Assembly (NCBI GenBank): GCA_038236995.1
Contig: JBBRZE010000015.1
Span: forward strand, 12,369-76,368
Direction of reading: 5' to 3'
Source of the DNA: JAAFHB01 sp038236995
GTDB taxonomy: Bacteria > Bacteroidota > Bacteroidia > Bacteroidales > Prolixibacteraceae
Length of the DNA: 64,000 nt
Shown: piece by piece, positions 35,966 through 42,941 of the stretch
Position numbering within the stretch: the first letter of the stretch is position 1
Layout of the letters: each line of letters opens with the position of its first letter
Notes under the pieces: generated by a model
What the model saw: the letters and a program-made list of their open reading frames with translations, nothing else
Database searches by the model: none
What the model was told of the DNA's origin: nothing
Program-made: the position numbers and the translations under genes

Positions 35966-38098
35966 ATGACAGTTCAGAAAAATCATCAGTTGATTGCCGA
36001 ACGACTTGGCATCAGCATCAGGCAAATAGACAATACCATCACATTACTCAACGAAGGGGCCACCGTTCCGTTTATCTCGCGTTACCGCAAGGAGATGACA
36101 GGCAGTCTCGATGAAGTGGCCATTGGAAATATTAAAGAGGCGATTGAACAACTCGATGAGCTCGACAAACGAAAGGTGACCATTCTCAAGACAATTGGCG
36201 AACAGGAACTGCTCACTCCTGAACTGCAGACGAAAATAGAACATTGTTACGATCTGAATGAACTCGAGGACATCTACCTTCCCTATAAACCAAAACGTCG
36301 CACAAAGGCCACTGTGGCTCGCGAGAAAGGTCTTGAGCCACTCGCTAAATTGATCTTTCGGCAGTTTGAGGCCGATCCTGAAAACCGGGCACTACAGTTT
36401 TTAAATGATGCAGTTCCTAATGTGGCTGAAGCACTTGCAGGTGCGCGGGATATCATTGCGGAGTGGATCAATGAAAATCAAAACGCACGCACGATTGTCA
36501 GAAACCAGTTTTCGCGTGAAGCTGTAATTTCATCGCACGTGGCAAAAGGAAAAGAAGAGGAGGGAAATAAGTTCAGCAATTATTTCGATTCGGGTGAACC
36601 GATTAAGCGATGCCCTTCGCACCGTTTATTGGCCATGCTCCGGGGAGAAAAGGAGGGCTTTCTGAAATTGAGTGTTGCTCCCGATGAGGAAAAGACGATT
36701 GCTGCTTTGGATCATTATTTTGTAAAAAGCAGAAACGATAGTGGCCTGCAAATGTCGCTGGCGGTAAAAGACAGTTATAAACGATTGCTGGCGCCGGCCA
36801 TTGAAACCGAGTTCTTTGGCACCTCAAAATCACGAGCCGATGCTGAAGCGATCAGGGTATTTGCCGAAAACCTTCGTCAGTTGCTGCTGGCAGCACCGCT
36901 TGGACAAAAGCGCGTCCTGGCACTCGATCCTGGCTACCGGTCCGGATGTAAATTAGTTTGCCTCGATGCACAGGGGAACCTGGTTCATAATGAAACGATT
37001 TATCCGCATCAGCCACAGTCGGAGGTGAGCCAGTCGATCCGCAAGGTTTCGGCGCTTGTGAGTACCTATAAAATAGATGCAATTGCTATTGGAGATGGTA
37101 CAGCGAGTCGCGAGACCGAGGCTTTTATCAAGAAGATAACTTTTGACAGGCCATTGCAGGTGTTTGTCGTGAGCGAAGATGGTGCTTCTATCTATTCTGC
37201 ATCGAAAGTTGCGCGTGATGAATTTCCGCAGTACGACGTCACGGTGCGTGGGGCTGTTTCGATTGGACGTCGTCTGATGGATCCCCTGGCAGAGCTTGTA
37301 AAGATCGAAGCTCAATCAATCGGGGTAGGGCAATACCAGCACGATGTTGATCAGAAGCTGTTGCAGAAGGGGCTCGATACGGTTGTTGAATCGTGTGTGA
37401 ACCTTGTGGGGGTGAATGTCAATACGGCAAGCAGTCACCTGCTCAACTTTGTGTCGGGTCTGGGGCCGTTATTGGCACAGAATATTGTCGACTACCGCAA
37501 AGAAAACGGACCGTTTACTTCGCGTACCGAACTGAAGAAGGTTGCCCGGATGGGACCAAAAGCCTATGAACAGTGTGCCGGATTTCTCCGGATTCCTGGC
37601 GGTGTTAATCCGCTTGATAATTCGGCTGTCCATCCTGAGCGTTATCCGCTTGTGGGCAAAATTGCTGCCGACCGGAAGTGTAAGGTTGGTGAGTTGATTG
37701 GATTAGAGAATCTTAGGTCTGAAATTGTTGTAGAGAAATATCTGAGTGAAGAGGTGGGGCTTCCTACGTTAAATGATATTCTTGCCGAACTTGCAAAGCC
37801 AGGACTTGATCCGAGATCGGGAATCAAAGTGTTCGAATTTTCCGATGGTGTCCACACAATGAAAGATTTGCAGGTTGGAATGATACTCCCCGGAATTGTA
37901 ACAAATATTACCCGTTTCGGCGTCTTTGTAGATGTTGGTGTAAAGCAGGATGGATTGGTGCATATCAGCGAACTCGCGAACCGATTTGTGAGCGATCCGT
38001 CAGAGGTCGTTAAGTTGCATCAGCATGTCAAGGTGAAGGTACTTGAGGTTGATATCGATCGAAAAAGAATTGCTTTTTCGATGAAACAGGCTGAATAA
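35966..38098 (+). CDS. tex: Tex family RNA-binding transcription accessory protein
   Basis: 710 residues, the normal length. The N-terminal Tex domain starts with IAERLGISIRQIDNTI and GATVPFISRYRKE. A YqgF/RuvC-like nuclease fold follows (about 320-450, RVLALDPGYRSGCKLVCLD). Two helix-hairpin-helix motifs (about 490-560, GLGPLLAQNIVDYRKENGPF) precede a C-terminal S1 RNA-binding domain (about 635-705, GMILPGIVTNITRFGVFVDVGV). It is a cytosolic nucleic-acid-binding protein linked to transcription and ribosome quality. The family aligns well from the chosen ATG. Confidence 0.96.
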   Translation: MTVQKNHQLIAERLGISIRQIDNTITLLNEGATVPFISRYRKEMTGSLDEVAIGNIKEAIEQLDELDKRKVTILKTIGEQELLTPELQTKIEHCYDLNELEDIYLPYKPKRRTKATVAREKGLEPLAKLIFRQFEADPENRALQFLNDAVPNVAEALAGARDIIAEWINENQNARTIVRNQFSREAVISSHVAKGKEEEGNKFSNYFDSGEPIKRCPSHRLLAMLRGEKEGFLKLSVAPDEEKTIAALDHYFVKSRNDSGLQMSLAVKDSYKRLLAPAIETEFFGTSKSRADAEAIRVFAENLRQLLLAAPLGQKRVLALDPGYRSGCKLVCLDAQGNLVHNETIYPHQPQSEVSQSIRKVSALVSTYKIDAIAIGDGTASRETEAFIKKITFDRPLQVFVVSEDGASIYSASKVARDEFPQYDVTVRGAVSIGRRLMDPLAELVKIEAQSIGVGQYQHDVDQKLLQKGLDTVVESCVNLVGVNVNTASSHLLNFVSGLGPLLAQNIVDYRKENGPFTSRTELKKVARMGPKAYEQCAGFLRIPGGVNPLDNSAVHPERYPLVGKIAADRKCKVGELIGLENLRSEIVVEKYLSEEVGLPTLNDILAELAKPGLDPRSGIKVFEFSDGVHTMKDLQVGMILPGIVTNITRFGVFVDVGVKQDGLVHISELANRFVSDPSEVVKLHQHVKVKVLEVDIDRKRIAFSMKQAE

Positions 38099-38190
38099 TA
38101 TTGAATATTGAAAATATATGGTGATGCGATCAATTGCAGAATTGCATTGATTCATTGAAGGCGAATACGAGACCATTTTTGGAAGATTAA

Positions 38191-38235
38191 TGAAAGGCAC
38201 CTAACAGGTTATTAAACCGGATCAGATGCCTTTCA
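38191..38235. terminator. hairpin between tex and ssb
   Basis: Arms TGAAAGGCA/TGCCTTTCA around a 27-base loop, in the 215-base gap between convergent genes. The T tract is weak, so it is a tentative terminator. Confidence 0.4.
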
Positions 38236-38313
38236 ATCTTATTAGAAATTGATAAGCATACTACTTTTCAATACCAATTTCAGATGGAGCCTAACGAAAT
38301 AAGAAAGCGATGT

Positions 38314-38658
38314 TTAATTCTGTCCCTTTTTGTCAAGTACCAAAATTTCATTTACCACAATTTCGGAGACATAATGCGTTTCACCATTTTTGTCTTCATA
38401 CGAATGATTGGTAAGTTTTCCTTCGATCGCTACCTCTGTCCCCTTTTTCAAGTATTTCTCGGCGACTTCGGCTTGCTTACCCCACGCAACTAATTTGTGC
38501 CAGGTAGTTTCCGACATCTTATTCCCGTTGTTATCCCGATAGGATTCATTCGTAGCCACGGAGAAATTAGCTACAGATTTTTCACTGTCTAACTTTCTCA
38601 TTTTGGGATTATCTCCCAAATGACCAATTAGTCTGACACTGTTTTTTAATGCAGTCAT
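38314..38658 (-). CDS. ssb: single-stranded DNA-binding protein, short form
   Basis: 114 residues from the ATG at 38658 (MTALKNSVRLIG). An upstream in-frame ATG at 38724 would add a stretch unlike the family, so I do not use it. The OB fold is complete: VRLIGHLGDNP, VANFSVATNESY, TWHKLVAWGKQAEVAEKYLKKG and AIEGKLTNHSYEDKNG. The acidic C-terminal tail (usually ending near DDDIPF) that recruits partner proteins is missing; the protein ends VLDKKGQN. Short SSBs of this type are often second copies, sometimes on mobile elements, so the housekeeping ssb may lie elsewhere. Confidence 0.92.
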   Translation of the reverse strand: MTALKNSVRLIGHLGDNPKMRKLDSEKSVANFSVATNESYRDNNGNKMSETTWHKLVAWGKQAEVAEKYLKKGTEVAIEGKLTNHSYEDKNGETHYVSEIVVNEILVLDKKGQN

Positions 38659-38731
38659 GTTTATAGTTTTTAAGATAAAACAAAAAATTTGTAACACAAT
38701 ATTATAAAGATTTTTATTTGACAATCGTATG

Positions 38732-38791
38732 ATAACCGGATGCTTACGTTTACTTTCGAAAATAACCGGATAAAACCGGTTATAATCGGAT
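38732..38791. promoter_or_regulatory. four ATAACCGGAT-type boxes upstream of the zinc-ribbon gene
   Basis: Copies at 38732-38741 and 38762-38771 (exact), 38774-38783 (inverted, ATAACCGGTT on the minus strand) and 38782-38791 (ATAATCGGAT). They lie between the divergent ssb and zinc-ribbon genes, just upstream of a perfect -7 box TATTTTTG at 38793-38800. The arrangement suggests an operator bound by a repeated or dimeric regulator. Confidence 0.55.
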
Positions 38792-38885
38792 ATATTTTTG
38801 TATATTAGTGAACTAAAACCAAAAGCAGTTTTCCTATCTGACGATTTTGGGACTAGACTATGTATAACCTCCTGAATGATATGTT

Positions 38886-39284
38886 ATGAGTGATCGCAAA
38901 TGCCTTGAATGTTATGAGCAACTGAAGGGTCGGGCTGACCAGAAGTTTTGTAATGATCAATGTCGGAGCGCGTTTAATAACCGACAGCTCATCGATTCGA
39001 ATAAAGTAATCAGATCTATCAACCGTATTCTTAAAAAGAACTATTCTATCTTATCTGCGCTTAATCCTGAGGGAAAAACTACCATTCACCTGAGCGATTT
39101 GCAAAAAAAAGGTTATCGTTTCGACTATTTTACCTGCTCATACCTGGCTCGAAATAATCGTAACTATTTTTTTTGCTATGATATGGGTTACTGCGAACTC
39201 GAGAATAGTAAAGTAATTCTTGTTAGGCGCGATCTAAACGGAGATCTCGTTGTTCCAAAATCTGAGTTGCAAAAGGTAAATTGA
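38886..39284 (+). CDS. hypothetical protein with N-terminal zinc ribbon
   Basis: 132 residues, not assigned to a named family by me. An N-terminal zinc-binding motif Cys6-x2-Cys9 ... Cys22-x3-Cys26 sits in KCLECYEQLKGRADQKFCND. A helical middle (INRILKKNYSILSALNP) follows, and a C-terminal beta-rich part has two further cysteines. No signal peptide or membrane span. It is divergent from ssb across a gap with repeated operator-like boxes, and a terminator follows. Similar small Cys-ribbon proteins occur in Bacteroidota as lone genes; DNA or RNA binding is possible but unproven. Confidence 0.75.
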   Translation: MSDRKCLECYEQLKGRADQKFCNDQCRSAFNNRQLIDSNKVIRSINRILKKNYSILSALNPEGKTTIHLSDLQKKGYRFDYFTCSYLARNNRNYFFCYDMGYCELENSKVILVRRDLNGDLVVPKSELQKVN

Positions 39285-39412
39285 ACCGTCGGATGAAAAA
39301 AAGGCTACTTCTCAATTTAAAAGTTTGTTATTCAACTAAATCCGGCAATTGGAAGAAAATAAATCCTCGTGCCAGATTACTATTTCTACGATAAAATTTT
39401 TTTGAAAAAGAA

Positions 39413-39435
39413 AACCCACCGAAATTCGGTGGGTT
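39413..39435. terminator. bidirectional terminator between zinc-ribbon gene and coiled-coil gene
   Basis: Perfect 11-base arms AACCCACCGAA/TTCGGTGGGTT with a single central base. It serves convergent genes ending at 39284 and 39464. Confidence 0.8.
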
Positions 39436-39463
39436 AAAATGTTATTAGTGGTTTTACCAGTTA

Positions 39464-40252
39464 TCAAACCGGATTTTCTAACTCTTCAATCGGTGTTGCA
39501 ATGTCTTTATCGACCAGAATTCTTCCGCAATACTCGCAGACAATAATTTTCTTTCTCGAAGCAATATCCAATTGACGTTGAGGCGGAATTTTATTGAAAC
39601 AACCACCGCAGGCGTCACGTTGTACCGTCACTACAGAAAGTCCGTTGCGTGCATTTTTGCGAATGCGGTTAAACGCCATCACAAGACGATCCTCGATAAG
39701 ACTTTCGATTTTAGTCACCTTGCTTCTTAGTTTATCTTCCTCAACCGCTGTTTCTGCAGTAATTTCCTGTAACTCTTTTTTCTTTCTGATAAGATCTTCT
39801 TCGCGTTCTTTCAGCAGTTTTTCTGAAGAATCGGCAGATTCTGTTTTCGATTTGATCTCAATGGTAAACTCACGAATCTTTTTTTCAGAAAGTTCAATTT
39901 CGAGTGTCTGAAATTCAATCTCTTTGGAGAGTGAGTCGAATTCGCGGTTATTTCGAACGTTTTCTTGCTGCTCTTTATATTTTTCAATCTTAATCTTCGA
40001 TTCTTTTATCTCCGTCTTCTTATTACCAATTGCGAGATTTAATGTTTTAATCTCGTCGCCATAATTGGTAAGACGCGTCTTTAAACCGATAATTTCATCT
40101 TCCAGGTCCTGAACTTCCAATGGAAGCTCGCCACGCAAAGTGTTGATCTTATCTATTTCTGATGCAACTGTTTGAAGCTCGTAGAGCATTTTTAGTTTCT
40201 CCTGAACAGAAACCTCTTTTCCTTCGGTCGATTTGATATTATTTACTGGCAT
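39464..40252 (-). CDS. coiled-coil protein with C4 zinc ribbon (DUF164 / zf-RING_7)
   Basis: 262 residues. A long antiparallel coiled coil (about 20-190, rich in Glu and Lys) leads into a C-terminal C4 zinc ribbon: CGGC and CEYCGRI, each C-x2-C, near residues 215 and 238. Cytosolic. This conserved family is found next to Nif3-like genes in many bacteria, and the role is unknown; nucleic acid or membrane contact has been suggested. It follows the Nif3-like gene by 21 bases in the same operon. Confidence 0.88.
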   Translation of the reverse strand: MPVNNIKSTEGKEVSVQEKLKMLYELQTVASEIDKINTLRGELPLEVQDLEDEIIGLKTRLTNYGDEIKTLNLAIGNKKTEIKESKIKIEKYKEQQENVRNNREFDSLSKEIEFQTLEIELSEKKIREFTIEIKSKTESADSSEKLLKEREEDLIRKKKELQEITAETAVEEDKLRSKVTKIESLIEDRLVMAFNRIRKNARNGLSVVTVQRDACGGCFNKIPPQRQLDIASRKKIIVCEYCGRILVDKDIATPIEELENPV

Positions 40253-40273
40253 ATTCTGAAATTTACAATTTTG

Positions 40274-41377
40274 TTACCTCTGACAAAGATACAATACAGG
40301 GTTCGATTTTACTTCCGATAAACGGAGTGCAAAGTTAGGGAATTTTTTTATAAGTATTTCATAAAAAAGCTCCTTCGTGAACTGTTCACTTTCGTAGTGT
40401 CCAATATCGGCTATAATGATTTTCTCTTCAGCTTCAAAAAAATCATGGTACTTCATATCAGCGGTTACGAAGATGTCGGCACCAGCGGCTATTGCAGCCG
40501 GTAAAAGAAAACTACCTGACCCGCCGCAAACGGCTACTTTTTTCACTGGTTTGCCTAACAAATAGGTGTGCCGAATCGATTTACATCCGAAAATATCAAG
40601 TAGTCGGGAAAGAAAATCAATTTCGTTTTCAGCGCCCGGAAGTTCACCAATCATTCCTGCACCAACCTCGGGTAACGCATTTTCGAGGGGATAAAGGTCG
40701 TAAGCTACCTCTTCGTAGGGATGGGTTTTTAATAAAGCATTGATTACTGAGTTTTTAGAATGTTTGTGCAGAATTGTTTCGAAGCGGGCTTCCTTTTCGA
40801 AATGAAATTCCCCCTTCTCGCCAACATATGGATTGGCGTCATCACCACCTCTGAATGTTCCCGATCCTTGGGTACTGAAACTGCATTTATCGTATTTACC
40901 AATCTCACCCGCTCCGGCGGCAAAAACTGCCTCACGAACTTTATCGAGGTGTTCTTCCGGAATAAAAGTGACTAGTTTAAGGAGTTGTTCTTTTGCAGGG
41001 GCAAGGATACTTGTGTTTGTCAGACCAATTTTTTCACAGATCTTTGAATTTACGCCACCCAAAACGCTGTCGAGGTTGGTGTGGGCAGCATAAATAGCAA
41101 TGTCATTTTTGATTGCTTTAATCACACAGCGCTCGACAAACGAATTGCCGTTGAGCCGTTTTATTCCTTTAAAAAGAATTGGGTGATGTGATATAATTAA
41201 TTCGCACCCGGTTTCAATTGCTTCGTCTATAATTGCCTCGGTTACATCAAGCGTGATAAGTGCTGAAGTGACCGTTGATTCCGGATCGCCGATGATGAGT
41301 CCGGCGTTGTCATACGATTCCTGGTAAGCAGGAGGGGCAACAGACTCAAGATAACTGATGATCTCCCTGATGGTCAT
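40274..41377 (-). CDS. Nif3-like dinuclear metal centre protein
   Basis: 367 residues, the long form with an inserted PII/CutA-like domain (about 130-240). The metal ligands are in the N-terminal ISHHPILFKG and TNLDSVLGGVN motifs and the C-terminal ITADMKYHDFFEA and DIGHYESE motifs. The family is annotated as GTP cyclohydrolase I type 2-like or metallohydrolase, with no agreed physiological role. It is the third gene of a minus-strand group M23 - MerR - Nif3 - coiled-coil, with a 67-base gap from MerR. Confidence 0.92.
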   Translation of the reverse strand: MTIREIISYLESVAPPAYQESYDNAGLIIGDPESTVTSALITLDVTEAIIDEAIETGCELIISHHPILFKGIKRLNGNSFVERCVIKAIKNDIAIYAAHTNLDSVLGGVNSKICEKIGLTNTSILAPAKEQLLKLVTFIPEEHLDKVREAVFAAGAGEIGKYDKCSFSTQGSGTFRGGDDANPYVGEKGEFHFEKEARFETILHKHSKNSVINALLKTHPYEEVAYDLYPLENALPEVGAGMIGELPGAENEIDFLSRLLDIFGCKSIRHTYLLGKPVKKVAVCGGSGSFLLPAAIAAGADIFVTADMKYHDFFEAEEKIIIADIGHYESEQFTKELFYEILIKKFPNFALRLSEVKSNPVLYLCQR

Positions 41378-41444
41378 GGTGAATTAAGTTGTATTAATAC
41401 AATTAGAAAGTACTATTCGAAAAAGGCATTAAAGGATTATCTGA

Positions 41445-41780
41445 TTACAGCTCCTCTTTTATTTCAAGCAGATAACTTTTGATCATCTGCAGTTTCTGAA
41501 CAATTTCGAAGGTGTTTTCTGTCTCCGTTTTGTTCTCTTTGATTTTTGTTTTCGCACCTTTTAATGTCATACCACGTTCCTTGACCAGGTGATTTATCAG
41601 CGACAGATGGTCAATATCCTCCTGTGTATAAAAGCGGTCTCCCTTTTTATTTTTAAAAGGCTTGATTGTATCGAACTCTTTCTCCCAGAATCGCAACGTC
41701 GATGGGGCGAGTCCAAATTTCCCGGCTACCTCGCCGATGGAATAGTAATGCTTCTCTGATTTCGGTTCCTTGAATGCCAC
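41445..41780 (-). CDS. MerR family transcriptional regulator
   Basis: 111 residues. The N-terminal winged helix-turn-helix is typical of MerR: YSIGEVAGKFGLAPSTLRFWEKEF (about 12-35), then KGDRFYTQEDIDHLSLINHLVKERGMTLKGAK. The C-terminal helix is short and has no cysteines, so metal sensing is unlikely. In Bacteroidota this small MerR follows an M23 peptidase gene very often, here by 12 bases. Its target is unknown. Confidence 0.92.
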   Translation of the reverse strand: MAFKEPKSEKHYYSIGEVAGKFGLAPSTLRFWEKEFDTIKPFKNKKGDRFYTQEDIDHLSLINHLVKERGMTLKGAKTKIKENKTETENTFEIVQKLQMIKSYLLEIKEEL

Positions 41781-41792
41781 AGTATTTGATTT

Positions 41793-42761
41793 TTAGTCGA
41801 AACTTTGTCCCATATTTGACGAAATAGCGATCATCTTCTCATACTCAAGAGGTGTAAGATCTTGGAAATAATAGTTTTGAGGATTTACTTTCACGCCATT
41901 TTTGCTTACTTCATAGTGAAGATGAGGAGCCGTAGATGTACCGGTACTGCCTACAAAGCCGATAACATCTCCACGGTTTACTTTTTGCCCAACCTTCACA
42001 TTAATCTTGCTCATATGACCGTATAAGGTCTCAATTCCAAAACCGTGATCTATTATAACCGCGTTGCCATAGCCGGTCTCCCGGGAGGCCGATTTGACGA
42101 CCCCAATTCCCGTAGCAAAAACATCAGTTCCTGTAGCAGCTGTAAAATCCATGCCGTAATGGAAGCGCGGGATTTTGTAGATTGGGTGAATCCGCATTCC
42201 CCAACCTGAAGCGGTCTTTTTTAGATCCTTGTTCGATACGGGCATGATGGAAGGCATACTCGCAATCATTTTCTCCTTATTTAAAGCCATTTTGGCTACT
42301 TCATCATACGATTTAGCCTGTACAAAAACCTGTTTAGATAAGATATCAAGCTTTCGGGTAGTGCTGATAATCAACTCCGAATTATCCATATCCTCGAGTT
42401 TCGAATAGCGGTTAGCACCTCCGAAACCGGCCATCCTCACCGATGAGGGAATAGGTTCAGCTTCAAAAATTACCCTGTAAATATTGTCGTCACGATTCTG
42501 AATATCTTCCAGTACCTTCGTAATTTTCTCGAAGTCCTTATTCATCAGATTATATTGTGATAGCAATTGTTCGTTTTGCCGTTTCAGTCTTTTGGTTTGA
42601 GGGGGATCAAAAAACTGGATGAAAATAAAGAAAAAGATCATTCCTGAGACCAGTCCGGTTGACAAATAACCGAGCATCTTGCGCACGAGCGACTTGATGT
42701 TTCGTTCAATTTTGTCAAAGCTTAGGGTGTCGGGATTGAATCTGTAATTGGTTTTACCCAT
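41793..42761 (-). CDS. M23 family metallopeptidase, membrane anchored
   Basis: 322 residues. One N-terminal membrane span (about 29-50, MLGYLSTGLVSGMIFFFIFIQFF) is followed by a coiled-coil linker (about 55-95). The M23 (LytM) domain carries the zinc ligands His and Asp in HYGMDFTAATG and the pair HLH in APHLHYEVSKNG. The active-site residues are intact, so it should cut peptidoglycan cross-links in the periplasm. A -7 box (TAATTTTG on the minus strand) lies 34 bases upstream and is the mirror image of the alaS promoter. Confidence 0.93.
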   Translation of the reverse strand: MGKTNYRFNPDTLSFDKIERNIKSLVRKMLGYLSTGLVSGMIFFFIFIQFFDPPQTKRLKRQNEQLLSQYNLMNKDFEKITKVLEDIQNRDDNIYRVIFEAEPIPSSVRMAGFGGANRYSKLEDMDNSELIISTTRKLDILSKQVFVQAKSYDEVAKMALNKEKMIASMPSIMPVSNKDLKKTASGWGMRIHPIYKIPRFHYGMDFTAATGTDVFATGIGVVKSASRETGYGNAVIIDHGFGIETLYGHMSKINVKVGQKVNRGDVIGFVGSTGTSTAPHLHYEVSKNGVKVNPQNYYFQDLTPLEYEKMIAISSNMGQSFD

Positions 42762-42794
42762 CTATATATCTCTTTTATTTTGATTCTCTATGGC

Positions 42795-42821
42795 CAAAAT
42801 TAGCGAAATAATCTAATTTTG
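42795..42821. promoter_or_regulatory. mirror-image divergent promoters for M23 gene and alaS
   Basis: The minus strand has TAATTTTG (complement of 42795-42802) and the plus strand TAATTTTG at 42814-42821. Both are perfect TAnnTTTG boxes, 11 bases apart and pointing away from each other. The leader to alaS is 120 bases and has no clear fold. Confidence 0.65.
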
Positions 42822-42941
42822 CAACGTTTTAAGAAAATCAGTTTCGTCTAAAGGGTTGCAAATCTATCAAAATAATCCTTTTTTCTGCCCTTGGTTCAAT
42901 TCGGGATATTGATTTTAAAGGTTTTTTAACACATTATTTTT

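Noticed and set aside
38659..38724. ATG at 38724 as the start of ssb.
   Set aside because: The extra 22 residues are hydrophobic and do not match SSB; the family begins at the ATG at 38658.
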